Of a stretch of 64,000 nucleotides of DNA, positions 54,580 to 62,670 are shown one piece after another (positions within the stretch are counted from its first letter, which is position 1; every line of letters begins with the position of its first letter). Both the position numbers and the translations under genes were made by a program. Below the pieces are notes generated by a model. That model saw only the letters and a program-made list of their open reading frames with translations, was not told where the DNA came from and did not search any database. The stretch is from Clostridium polyendosporum. GTDB lineage: Bacteria > Bacillota > Clostridia > Clostridiales > Clostridiaceae. The stretch covers positions 62,001 through 126,000 of the forward strand of contig NZ_BOPZ01000001.1 in NCBI RefSeq assembly GCF_018332455.1, in the 5' to 3' direction.

Positions 54580-55593
54580 ATGGATATACAGGAGAGAATT
54601 AGAAACTTACCAAAAGTTCATTTACACTGTCATTTAGATGGGTCTGTGAGACCGGAAACTTTGATGGAAATAGCATTGAAAGAAAACATACCTCTTCCGG
54701 CTTATGAGTTGGAAGAACTAAAGGAGCACATCCAAGTTCAAAATAAATGCTTATCTTTAAAGGAGTATCTAAAGAAATTTGTTTATCCTATAAGTGTTAT
54801 GCAAAAGAAAGAATACTTAAAAAGGATAGCTTTTGAGCTTATTGAGGATTGTAGTATAGAAAATATAAGATATGTAGAAATAAGGTTTGCTCCGTATCTT
54901 CATATTTCTCAAGGATTATCAGAAGAAGATGTAATAGAAGCGGTTCTTCAGGGAATTAAAGAAGGTGAAGAAAAGTTTCGTGTTCATAGTAATATCATCA
55001 TTTCTTTTTTAAGACATGAAACAATAGATAAGAACTTACATCAGCTTCAAGCAGCAGCAAAGTATTTAGGGAAAGGAGTAGTTGCAGTAGATCTTGCAGG
55101 GAATGAGGATGATTATCCCCCTGAGCTTTTTATAGATTTATTTAATAAATCTAAGGTGATGGGCTTTCATATAACAATACATGCAGGAGAAACCGGTATT
55201 GCAGAAAACATTGAAAAATCTATTAGGTTACTTCATGCTGAAAGGATAGGTCATGGAGTATCAGCTATTAAAGATAGTAATATTATGAAACTTCTTAAAG
55301 AAAAAAACATACCGCTTGAGGTTTGTGTTACAAGTAACTATAATACTGAGATAATTGAAAATATTAATGATCATCCAATAAAACAATTTTATGATAGAGA
55401 TATAAAGGTAACTGTAAGTACGGATAACAATACTGTATCTAATGTAACTTTAACTTATGAGTTATGTTTATTAAATAAAAGCTTTAAATTTACTGTAGAG
55501 GATATAATTAATATTATTAAAAACGGCATTGAAGCGTCCTTTTGTAATGATGAGTTAAAAAAGAAATTATTGAAAGAATTATCTCAATTTTAA
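54580..55593 (+). CDS. add: Adenosine deaminase
   Basis: 337 residues, metal-dependent TIM-barrel deaminase. Zinc ligands are expected at His16 and His18 (HLHCHLDGS), at the His of HAGETG (about 207) and at the Asp of STDNNTV (about 286). The HGVSA motif is at about 226. It converts adenosine to inosine for purine salvage. RBS is AGGTGAT. Adenine deaminase-type members exist, but the motif set fits adenosine deaminase. Confidence 0.9.
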   Translation: MDIQERIRNLPKVHLHCHLDGSVRPETLMEIALKENIPLPAYELEELKEHIQVQNKCLSLKEYLKKFVYPISVMQKKEYLKRIAFELIEDCSIENIRYVEIRFAPYLHISQGLSEEDVIEAVLQGIKEGEEKFRVHSNIIISFLRHETIDKNLHQLQAAAKYLGKGVVAVDLAGNEDDYPPELFIDLFNKSKVMGFHITIHAGETGIAENIEKSIRLLHAERIGHGVSAIKDSNIMKLLKEKNIPLEVCVTSNYNTEIIENINDHPIKQFYDRDIKVTVSTDNNTVSNVTLTYELCLLNKSFKFTVEDIINIIKNGIEASFCNDELKKKLLKELSQF

Positions 55594-55609
55594 TTAATAT
55601 AATGAGAAT

Positions 55610-55646
55610 AAAGAGGATACCTTGCTTTAAAGGTATCCTCTTTTTG
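55610..55646 (+). terminator. Terminator of the adenosine deaminase gene
   Basis: AAAGAGGATACCTT pairs with AAGGTATCCTCTTT; five T residues end it. Confidence 0.92.
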
Positions 55647-55855
55647 GGAGATGGTGTGGTAGTTATCTAATTTTATCATATGCAGAAATACTAGTTTGAA
55701 GAACACAAATCTTTTTTAAGTCTAATTTTATTAGCGGTTGAAGAGTTACTACAATTCAGTTTAAGAATTATAGGTTGATTTTTGGGGTCTTTGTATAAGC
55801 ATTGACAATTTAGAGTATAAATTTAGATAAACAAGTTTACAATTAAATCAAATAC
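55647..55855. other. Non-coding gap between convergent genes
   Basis: About 210 bp without an ORF or a clear signal. A weak family 2-like end (GATAAACAAGTTTAC) occurs at about 55827. Confidence 0.4.
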
Positions 55856-55890
55856 AAAAACCTCTGATTAATATAATCAGAGGTTTTTGT
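55856..55890. terminator. Bidirectional terminator next to the small kinase gene
   Basis: AAAAACCTCTGATTA pairs with TAATCAGAGGTTTTT across three bases. Confidence 0.88.
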
Positions 55891-55910
55891 TAGATTAATA
55901 AATCGAAGAT

Positions 55911-56435
55911 CTAATCTTTTTTTGTCCAAAACGAAATCAAATGAGGCTTGTAGTTAGAAAGAATTTTTAAAAAATCATCAAACAGATTAAGTTTTTTTAG
56001 GGTACGAACAATTCTTGTCGGATAAGGATAATTTGTAGTATAAGTTTTTCTTGGATCAATTACCATGATGTTTTGTTGGTTATCAACAAAGATGTGCTTA
56101 GCCATTATGTCTATTTTGGTAAAGCCAAGTCGCTTAAATTCTTCCACCAAGTCAATTATATTTTTTGCGAGTTTTTGTGTAAGTCCTCGCTTTTTTATAT
56201 ATGAAGGCAGTGGCTCCCCTTCCACAAACTCCCTCAATATAGTTTTGTCTCTATAATAGATTACTTTTGGGAAGAACTTGCTTCCTTCTACCTTTGAAAG
56301 AATATCAAACTCATGCTTTGCATTTTTCTTTCTCTTAAATAGCTTTAATGCAAAGAATTCAGGCGTAAGGTAAACAATACCCTCATATCCTTTCCCGAGA
56401 ATTTTACATTTTTTTAGATTAACCTTATATTTGAT
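55911..56435 (-). CDS. Small serine/threonine protein kinase-like protein, no AUG start
   Basis: About 174 residues are open in this frame, from a TAG at 56436-56438 to the stop. They contain a kinase fold in miniature: Gly-rich loop ILGKGYEGIVYL, Lys in FALKLF, hinge LREFVEGE, catalytic-loop-like KIDIMAKHIFVDNQQ and the DFG-like VIDPRK. This matches the compact kinases of clostridia. No ATG, GTG or TTG precedes the Gly-rich loop. AGGGGAG lies seven bases before an ATC at 56433-56435. Either a non-AUG start is used or the start codon was lost. The first conventional codon (TTG at 56237) would delete the ATP site. Confidence 0.65.
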   Translation of the reverse strand: MKYKVNLKKCKILGKGYEGIVYLTPEFFALKLFKRKKNAKHEFDILSKVEGSKFFPKVIYYRDKTILREFVEGEPLPSYIKKRGLTQKLAKNIIDLVEEFKRLGFTKIDIMAKHIFVDNQQNIMVIDPRKTYTTNYPYPTRIVRTLKKLNLFDDFLKILSNYKPHLISFWTKKD

Positions 56436-56615
56436 AGCCTATCTCCCCTAACATAGCTTAGACAATGTATAATATGTAATAATATATAATAGATGTTACA
56501 ATATTTTACCTTAAATAATATGTGCATTTTTTACTTGGTTTTTAGAGAAAAGAAACACAAATATGGTATATTAATAATATTGATATTATAAAAATTAAGA
56601 AAGGTGTGTACGTTA

Positions 56616-56816
56616 ATGCAGATAGAGAATATTAAAACAATGGATCCATATATACTTTTAAGTATAGTAAATATGAAGCTTAGAGATATGTATAGCAGTT
56701 TGGAGAATCTATGTGATGATTTAAACATATCCATTGAAGATATTTTAGTGAGATTAAAATGTATTGGTTATTTTTATAGTACAGAAAGAAATCAGTTTTT
56801 AGCTAAAGATAATTAG
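56616..56816 (+). CDS. DUF4250 domain protein
   Basis: 66 residues. The sequence MDPYILLSIVNMKLRDMYSS, then LENLCDDLNI and RLKCIGYFYS, matches the short DUF4250 family common in Firmicutes, whose function is unknown. The ATG at 56616 has AAGAAAGG upstream at a long spacing; a GTG at 56604 lies within that RBS. It is monocistronic, followed directly by a composite repeat. Confidence 0.75.
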   Translation: MQIENIKTMDPYILLSIVNMKLRDMYSSLENLCDDLNISIEDILVRLKCIGYFYSTERNQFLAKDN

Positions 56817-57100
56817 TATATAGATACACAACTTAACAACTTAATTTATAATTCATGCTATACAAGTTCATATTAAATTAAGAATTTTAGAAAAAGTATT
56901 GAATGCCGAGACTATTTTCTAAAATTTGCTAAGGATTGAACTTGTATATCGTAGAAAAAGCATTGCATGTCGAGGCTATTATGCTGCCATTTCACAAAGT
57001 GAAATCTGGCTCAAATTTAATAGGATCGATGCCTATTAAATTTTATTTAACATGAATTGATTAAAGATTGAAGTTGTTTATCTTTAACAAAGAAATTCAT
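56817..57100 (+). repeat. Composite family 2 element with nested family 1 element
   Basis: Begins GATACACAACTTAACAACTT and ends AAAGATTGAAGTTGTTTATC. It contains two inner cores: AATTTTAGAAAA / TTTTCTAAAATT around AGTATTGAATGCCGAGACTA (about 56880-56925), and AGCATTGCATGTCGAGGCTA (about 56962). The second is interrupted after GAGGCTAT by a full family 1 element at 56988-57060: CATTTCACAAAGTGAAAT, stem AATTTAATAGG / CCTATTAAATT around ATCGATG, then TTATTT. Confidence 0.8.
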
Positions 57101-57124
57101 AACTGAGTTTACAATAAGTTATTA

Positions 57125-57153
57125 TTGACAAATTATTAATTTATCAATATAAT
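57125..57153 (+). promoter_or_regulatory. Promoter of the trpP T-box transcript
   Basis: Consensus TTGACA (57125-57130), 17-base spacer, TATAAT (57148-57153). Confidence 0.88.
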
Positions 57154-57174
57154 TATATTAAATTAATAAAGAAA

Positions 57175-57430
57175 ATCCTATGAAGAGGAAAAGTAACTAG
57201 AAAGTAAATATTACAGAGAGCTGTGAGTGGTGGAAATACAGTATACGAGCTTCTAGCGAATGGGCCTTTGAGGAATATGGTGAAATCTTTTAGAGAGTAG
57301 CTATTATCGTAATTTGTACGTTAAAACAAATAGGGTATGTTAGTACCTGAAAAAGAGTGGCTTTTTGAGCAATTTAGGTGGCACCACGAATATAATCTTC
57401 GTCCTATTATTTAGGATGGAGTTTTTTATT
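57175..57430 (+). promoter_or_regulatory. T-box riboswitch, tRNA-Trp type
   Basis: Stem I base CTAGA (about 57190) pairs with TCTAG (about 57252); the AAAGTAAATATTAC bulge and AGAGAGCTGTGAGTGGTGG distal part are typical. The specifier loop reads AGCGAATGGGCCTTTGAGG, giving TGG (57261-57263) six bases before GAG. The antiterminator is GGTGGCACCACG (57377-57388), and the terminator CTTCGTCCTA / TAGGATGGAG with TTTTTT is at 57397-57427. TGG is the tryptophan codon, in agreement with the downstream tryptophan transporter. Confidence 0.92.
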
Positions 57431-57487
57431 TGCTGCTATTTAACAAATTGAAATCAGCTTGGCTTTTGCTCAATTTTATTTTTAACT
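57431..57487 (+). repeat. Family 1 hairpin element, degenerate copy
   Basis: TTTGCTGCTATTTAACAAAT, TGAAATCAGC, then TTGGCTTTTGCTCAATTTTA. It sits between the T-box terminator and trpP, so it is transcribed only when the riboswitch is open. Confidence 0.5.
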
Positions 57488-57632
57488 TGCTATTAAGAAT
57501 TATATAAATTTTATTTTAAATATTTACTTATCTACGAAAATATTAAAAGGGTGATGTTTTATGAAATGAAGGATAGATATTAATTAGATATAGTGTTTTA
57601 TATAGAAAATATAATTTATGGGGGAGATCTTT

Positions 57633-58154
57633 ATGAAAACTAATAAGATGATATTAAATGCTATTTTTATTGCTATAGGTGCAATATTACATCAAATTAC
57701 ACCAGCTTTAGGACTTCCAATGCAGCCAGATTTTGCATTAGTTGCACTATTTATTGTTTTAATGATAAATACAGATTATAAAACTGCTGCCATTTCAGGA
57801 ATAATTATTGGAATATTTACTGCATTGACTACTAAATTTCCAGGTGGACAACTTCCTAATATAATAGATAAAGTAATAACAGCTAGTATAATGTATATTT
57901 TTATATCACTTATGAGAAAAAGATTTAATATTAATTTAATTATGCTTATAGTTTTACCAATTGGAACATTAATCAGTGGAGTTACTTTTTTAACTTCAGC
58001 ATCAATGATAGTAGGACTTCCTGCAGCATTTAATTCACTTTTTATGATTGCAGTAGTACCAGCAGTAATTATTAATACTATTATAGGGTATATAATTTTT
58101 AAAGTTGTACTTTCAGCTATGAAAGTAACTAAAAAAGAAAATTTATATTTTTAG
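57633..58154 (+). CDS. trpP: Tryptophan transporter TrpP
   Basis: 173 residues with five hydrophobic helices. It begins MKTNKMILNAIFIAIGAILH and has the conserved LGLPMQPDFAL and FPGGQLPNIIDK segments of the TrpP family of Firmicute tryptophan importers. The true start is the ATG at 57633, behind GGGGGAG; the ATG at 57618 overlaps that RBS. Control by a tRNA-Trp T-box is independent evidence for the substrate. A terminator follows. Confidence 0.9.
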   Translation: MKTNKMILNAIFIAIGAILHQITPALGLPMQPDFALVALFIVLMINTDYKTAAISGIIIGIFTALTTKFPGGQLPNIIDKVITASIMYIFISLMRKRFNINLIMLIVLPIGTLISGVTFLTSASMIVGLPAAFNSLFMIAVVPAVIINTIIGYIIFKVVLSAMKVTKKENLYF

Positions 58155-58214
58155 GTGCATCTACATAATTTCATAATTGAAATTCATTAAAGATACACTT
58201 GGTTATTCTTAATA

Positions 58215-58253
58215 AAAAAGAGGAGGTTATGTAACATAACTTCCTCTTTTTCT
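58215..58253 (+). terminator. Terminator of trpP
   Basis: AAAAAGAGGAGGTTATG pairs perfectly with CATAACTTCCTCTTTTT across TAA. Confidence 0.92.
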
Positions 58254-58255
58254 AT

Positions 58256-58320
58256 GTTTCTTTTCACAAAGTGAAATCGGGCTAAAACTGAATATACCTG
58301 ATGCCTAATAGGATTTATTC
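58256..58320 (+). repeat. Family 1 hairpin element
   Basis: TTTTCACAAAGTGAAATCGG, GCTAAAAC, then CTGATGCCTAATAGGATTTA. The left stem arm is diverged. The 3' end overlaps the stop codon of the convergent gene at 58315. Confidence 0.6.
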
Positions 58321-58617
58321 ATATTTAAATTTAATAATAACTTCCTTTATTTCACCCTTGCTGTTTTTTCTTACTCTGAAGTCCTTAATATCCTTAAATT
58401 CAGCTTGTATTTGATAGTTTAATTCATTTATTGTGGCTTTTGCTTTTTTAGCTAAATTGCTATCTTCAATCACAACAAATCTTTCTTTTCTTGTTGTGAT
58501 TTCATTCTGAGTGTCATCAATAATTACATAATACTTGTCCCCTTCTTCAAGAACAATATATTCCTTACCAACTGTTAAAGTTGAACAAAGAGAGTTATTT
58601 TCACATCTAACTAGCAT
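58315..58617 (-). CDS. Hypothetical protein, 100 aa
   Basis: RBS AAGGAGG. The N-terminal half (LTVGKEYIVLEEGDKYYVII) looks like a small beta-barrel of the kind found in short Firmicute proteins with a C-x-N motif; the C-terminal half (residues 55-100) is a charged helix plus a strand (IKEVIIKFKYE). No family recognised with confidence and no membrane segment. It is transcribed alone, convergent with trpP. Confidence 0.55.
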   Translation of the reverse strand: MLVRCENNSLCSTLTVGKEYIVLEEGDKYYVIIDDTQNEITTRKERFVVIEDSNLAKKAKATINELNYQIQAEFKDIKDFRVRKNSKGEIKEVIIKFKYE

Positions 58618-58824
58618 AAGATTGCCTCCTTAAATATAATTTATATTACTTAAAATATACCATATATACAGCAACTTTAGTATATTATTTGTAAACGTAT
58701 TTACTGAATTGTAAGTTAGCACAAAAAAATATTATCATATTGTAATAAATTCTATTTTATACAGTTGTATACAGTATTGCGAGTATTACATATAATGATA
58801 CAAACAATTCATGGAGAAGTATAA

Positions 58825-60015
58825 ATGATTTTAGAAAATTTTAAGCCACGTTATTTTAAGCAAATATCTTTGGTATTAACGTATGATGGAAAAACTATTT
58901 TAGATAGTCAACCAATTTATATTAATAATAATAGATATTTTGTACCATTAATTGAATTTATAAATGATATAGGTGGCAAAATAAATATTATAGGAAGTAG
59001 TTGTTATATTTCTATCAAAAAGAATGAGGTAATTATACTTGAATTAGAAACAATAAAACTTTCATATTTTAATAATAAATTATATGTAGCGCTGTTTGAT
59101 ATAGTAAATTCACTTGATTTTCACACTTATTGGGATTATAAGCAGAACAATATTAGGATTGCTAAATTATTAAAAAAGAAGGTTGTGCCTAAAATAGTAA
59201 GAAGCAAAAGGAATGTATTAGTAACACTAGAGGACTTTACTGATGGAAAAAATTATGATAGTGGGGATGCACTTTTTAAAGTTAGGATAGTGATGGATTA
59301 TTTAAATGATAGGGGCATACCTTTCCATCTTTCATGGATACCTAGATATATAGATCCTTTAATGGGAATTGATAATAATTTATGTAATGATCAAAATATA
59401 AAAAATGCTGATTTTATATATACATTAGATTTTTGCTTAAGTAGAAAGGGAATTATTGGGCTCCATGGATATACTCATCAGCATGATGGAGAAATTTCAG
59501 GACAAGGAACTGAATTTAACGATGTAATCAATAACGAAGAAAATATAATTAAATATAGAATAGAAAGTGCTATAAACATTTCAAAAAAATTAGAAATTCC
59601 TTGTAGGTATTTTGAAACTCCACATCATGCAGCTAATACACTGCAGCAGAGTATTTTTGAAAGATATTTTGATTATATGTATGAACCTTATGTAGGCATT
59701 GTAGGAGATAAGGTTATAAGAAGTCCTAGGAATAAGAAGACTTTATATATTCCTATATCCTTTGATTATGTTAAAGAAAATAAAATTGAGGATATGCTAA
59801 AATATATTGATAATCTTTCAGAAAATACAATAGGTAATTTTTTTTATCATGTAAATAAAGAGTTCGATTTTATTAAATATCAAACTTCTAATGAATTTAT
59901 TTCTATAGATTATAATAACAATTCCTTTTTAAAGAAAGTTCTTAATAAGTTTGAGGAAAATAGTATTAAAGTTATTAGCATATATGATGTTAATGAAGGT
60001 GATTTATTAAATTAA
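58825..60015 (+). CDS. DUF2334 polysaccharide-deacetylase-like protein with N-terminal beta domain
   Basis: 396 residues. Residues about 15-110 resemble a copper-amine-oxidase N-terminal-like beta domain (VLTYDGKTI, then FVPLIEFINDIGG, then YVALFDIVNSL). Residues about 130-390 resemble DUF2334: metal-site candidates are the Asp of LEDFTDG and the two His of LHGYTHQH. ETPHHAAN is a further motif. Probably carbohydrate-active. No signal peptide is evident, which is odd for a wall enzyme. RBS GGAGAAG. Confidence 0.65.
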   Translation: MILENFKPRYFKQISLVLTYDGKTILDSQPIYINNNRYFVPLIEFINDIGGKINIIGSSCYISIKKNEVIILELETIKLSYFNNKLYVALFDIVNSLDFHTYWDYKQNNIRIAKLLKKKVVPKIVRSKRNVLVTLEDFTDGKNYDSGDALFKVRIVMDYLNDRGIPFHLSWIPRYIDPLMGIDNNLCNDQNIKNADFIYTLDFCLSRKGIIGLHGYTHQHDGEISGQGTEFNDVINNEENIIKYRIESAINISKKLEIPCRYFETPHHAANTLQQSIFERYFDYMYEPYVGIVGDKVIRSPRNKKTLYIPISFDYVKENKIEDMLKYIDNLSENTIGNFFYHVNKEFDFIKYQTSNEFISIDYNNNSFLKKVLNKFEENSIKVISIYDVNEGDLLN

Positions 60016-60122
60016 CAATTCACAATAATCAATTGTTTTTTTGTAACTTAAGTTACTGATAAAATATTAAAAAATAGATATACTAAATGCATTAGAAGAG
60101 TTAAAGAAAGGTTGTGTAAAAA

Positions 60123-60764
60123 ATGAGTTTGTTTTTAGGAAAGATACATTACTGGTTATTTAATAAGATAGAGTGGGTCGAGGACCTTGAAGATAAAATA
60201 GTAGAATTAGCTGAAAATAAGGGGTTAGCAGTTTCTCAATGGAAAGATGAAGTATACTCAAGATATGGAGCACCAATGGACAAAAAGCCTCTTGAGGACA
60301 TGATAGATACTGGTAATATTCATGGGTGGCTTCAAGGTAAGATATCTTCAGCGGAGGGAAGACAGGCGTTTTTTATAACTAGAATTCTTAAACAGGATAA
60401 TTCATTAAAGAATGATTTAATCAATATTTTTAAAGAACAGGGAACTAAAGCTGGAAAAGAATATAATGAGGAAAAAGGCATGCCTCAAAGTCCAGCTGAA
60501 GCGTATACAGCATTAAATGATTATATTCTTGAAGGAATGCCTTGTGATAGAATAAATGAAGTTATAGAAAATAATGAAGATAAAGTTATTTGGATTGCTA
60601 AAACATGCATACATGCTGAATATTGGCAACGAGAAGGTGGAGATGTAAAGAACTTTTATGAATTAAGAGATAATTGGATAACTTCTTTTGTCAAAGAATT
60701 AAATCCTGCTTTCAATTATCAAGTTTTAGAAGATGGCACAAAACTAATAAAGAGAGTGCAGTAA
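60123..60764 (+). CDS. Hypothetical protein paired with hemerythrin-domain gene
   Basis: 213 residues, soluble and mostly helical, with no family I can name. Notable features are a Trp-rich start (HYWLFNKIEWVEDLEDK) and a conserved-looking CIHAEYWQREGGDVKNFYELR segment (about 160-180) containing Cys and His. It ends 13 bases before the hemerythrin-domain gene, and the two are probably translated from one mRNA. A role in oxygen or iron handling with that partner is inference. Confidence 0.55.
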   Translation: MSLFLGKIHYWLFNKIEWVEDLEDKIVELAENKGLAVSQWKDEVYSRYGAPMDKKPLEDMIDTGNIHGWLQGKISSAEGRQAFFITRILKQDNSLKNDLINIFKEQGTKAGKEYNEEKGMPQSPAEAYTALNDYILEGMPCDRINEVIENNEDKVIWIAKTCIHAEYWQREGGDVKNFYELRDNWITSFVKELNPAFNYQVLEDGTKLIKRVQ

Positions 60765-60777
60765 TGGAGTGATTAAT

Positions 60778-61332
60778 ATGAATGCTATAGATTTAATGAT
60801 AGAGGAACATAAAAATATAAAAAGAATGTTGCAAGTAATAAGAAAATATAGTTATAAGGTACTTAAGGGAGAAGAAATAGATTACAATGATTTCTTTAAG
60901 ATAATTGATTTTGTTAGAAATTATGCTGATAAGCATCATCACGGAAAAGAAGAATCAATGCTATTTAATAAAATGCAGGATGAGTTAAATCAAGCTATTA
61001 AAAAGACAATACAGTATGGTATGCTTGTTGAGCATGATTTAGGTAGATTTTATACTACAAGTTTAGAAAAGTCTATTAATGAAGTTAAATCAGGGAATGA
61101 TGAAGCACGACTTGATGTTATAGCTAATGCAATTTCTTATGCGGAACTCCTAAATAGACATATTGATAAGGAAGATAAAATACTTTATAAGTTTGCTAGA
61201 GAAAATCTATCAAGAGAGTCTTTAGAACAACTTGAAAAGCAATGCAGAGAATTTGAAGAAGAAGCAGAAAAAGTAGGAATTCAACAAAAGTATATGAATT
61301 TATTAGAGGAGCTTGATCGAAAAATAAAATAA
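60778..61332 (+). CDS. Hemerythrin HHE domain protein
   Basis: 184 residues. The di-iron ligands of the four-helix bundle are visible: His in MIEEHKNIKRM (14), HHHGKEESMLF (about 63-70), LVEHDLGRF (about 89) and LLNRHIDKEDKILY (about 132-137). Such proteins bind O2 or NO, or sense iron and redox state. The ATG at 60778 follows TGGAGTGA. A coiled C-terminus (residues 150-184) may mediate self-association. Confidence 0.85.
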   Translation: MNAIDLMIEEHKNIKRMLQVIRKYSYKVLKGEEIDYNDFFKIIDFVRNYADKHHHGKEESMLFNKMQDELNQAIKKTIQYGMLVEHDLGRFYTTSLEKSINEVKSGNDEARLDVIANAISYAELLNRHIDKEDKILYKFARENLSRESLEQLEKQCREFEEEAEKVGIQQKYMNLLEELDRKIK

Positions 61333-61348
61333 TTATGTATGTAATAAT

Positions 61349-61386
61349 ACACTACTGAGGAATAATCCTTTAGTAGTGTTTTTATT
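61349..61386 (+). terminator. Terminator of the hemerythrin-domain operon
   Basis: ACACTACT pairs with AGTAGTGT, with an inner GGA / TCC extension, followed by TTTTTATTT. Confidence 0.8.
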
Positions 61387-61455
61387 TGCTGCAATTTCAT
61401 AGAGTGAAATCTAACTAAAAATAAATGAATTCGATGCGTATTCACTTTTATTTTA
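61386..61455 (+). repeat. Family 1 hairpin element
   Basis: TTTGCTGCAATTTCATAGAG, TGAAATCTAACTAAAA, then TGAAT / ATTCA around TCGATGCGT, then TTTTATTTT. It follows the hemerythrin terminator in sense orientation. Confidence 0.7.
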
Positions 61456-61640
61456 TTAATATAAAAGGGTTTTGAAACAAATTATTAAAAAGATGCATAA
61501 AATGAATATATAAATGTAGACAAGTAAGTTTAAAGTTAAATTTGGTACTTAGTAAAAATATTTTAAGTCTATGTTATTTTCTCTAATTACATTAAGGAAA
61601 AATTTTTTCATTTTATTATAAAATTAAAAGGAGTGATAAG

Positions 61641-62636
61641 ATGTATTTACCAAAAGGGGCTCTAATCAGTGGAGATGCTGGACACAATTGCTATCCAGAT
61701 AGTGGAGCTGTAGGAATACGGGTAGAAGATAATTGTACTAAAGCTGTATGGAATCTTGTTCAGGTTAAGCTGAGAGATTTAGGGTATTATGTAAAAGACT
61801 GCACTCCGTGGAATATGTCCTTTAATTCTGTAGGAGCATCACTAGCTTATAGAGTGAAAAAAGCAAATGAAAGTAGTTCATCTCTTCATTTATGTATTCA
61901 TTTTAATGCAGGGGGAGGTAAAGGTGTTGAATGCTGGATAAGTGATTTTGGAGGCAGATCGGAAAAGTTTGCCTCCAATATATGTGAAGAATTTTCGAAA
62001 CTTGGATATTATAACAGGGGGATAAAATCAGGCAATCTTTATGTAGCTAATTATACTAATATGCCTTGTGTTATAATTGAGTGCTGCTTTGTAGATTCTA
62101 GAATAGACATGGATCTATATAATTCAGAAGACATTGCTAATGCAATAGTAAAGGCTGTAACAGGTGAACAATCTTTTGTAAAAAATGTGGATACATCACC
62201 AAGTTTTAATAGCGAAAATATAAATATGAATTACAGGCCGAATGCTGTAGTTCAATATGATTGGCTTTATGTCAGAGATTTTAATGGACAAATTGAACCT
62301 GAAAGAAGAGTTGATATTGGAGATAAAATTGAAGTTCTAAGTGTTTCATCTAAAAGTCAACTTGCATATATTATTTATCCTACGCCATGGGGAGTAAGAA
62401 ATGCATATGTGGCCAATGGAAAGTGGATAAGCTATTTTAATCCTAATAACGGGGAAATTTCACAAAGTATAGAAGTTAGACAAGATCCGGATGGGATAGT
62501 TATAGGATCACTTTCAAAAGGAGAAAAAATTACTATATTAAAGCAAGAAGGAAATTGGGTGAATGTAGTTTATTCAACTAATAAAGGAGAGTTTACAAAG
62601 TCAGGGTGGATTCCTAATAATTTTGTGAACTATTAA
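61641..62636 (+). CDS. N-acetylmuramoyl-L-alanine amidase with SH3-like tail
   Basis: 331 residues. The Amidase_3 domain (about 5-172) has zinc and catalytic residues in SGDAGHN (His15), the acidic RVEDN segment, LCIHFNAGG (His about 92) and IIECCFVDS (Glu about 146). The C-terminal half (about 195-331) contains two SH3-like units (YDWLYVRDFNG; IEVRQDPDGIVIG) likely to bind the wall. There is no signal peptide, as in endolysins or mother-cell lytic enzymes. RBS AAAAGGAGTGAT. No phage genes are nearby, so a sporulation or autolysis role is favoured. Confidence 0.85.
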   Translation: MYLPKGALISGDAGHNCYPDSGAVGIRVEDNCTKAVWNLVQVKLRDLGYYVKDCTPWNMSFNSVGASLAYRVKKANESSSSLHLCIHFNAGGGKGVECWISDFGGRSEKFASNICEEFSKLGYYNRGIKSGNLYVANYTNMPCVIIECCFVDSRIDMDLYNSEDIANAIVKAVTGEQSFVKNVDTSPSFNSENINMNYRPNAVVQYDWLYVRDFNGQIEPERRVDIGDKIEVLSVSSKSQLAYIIYPTPWGVRNAYVANGKWISYFNPNNGEISQSIEVRQDPDGIVIGSLSKGEKITILKQEGNWVNVVYSTNKGEFTKSGWIPNNFVNY

Positions 62637-62662
62637 AAGCTATGCATTGCATAGCTTTTTCT
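62635..62662. terminator. Terminator between amidase and convergent gene
   Basis: AAAAGCTATGCA pairs with TGCATAGCTTTTT. Confidence 0.85.
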
Positions 62663-62670
62663 TTGAATTA

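Noticed and set aside
57561-57569. Two-codon ORF (ATG AAA TGA) behind a good RBS (AAAGGGTGATG) before trpP
   Set aside because: Could be a regulatory minigene, but a three-codon match arises easily by chance and trpP already has a T-box.
7145-61455. Dispersed palindromic repeats read as a CRISPR array
   Set aside because: Copies are tens of hundreds to thousands of bases apart, in both orientations, without regular spacers or cas genes.
61641-62636. Prophage endolysin
   Set aside because: No holin, portal, tail or integrase genes lie nearby; an endogenous wall amidase is simpler.
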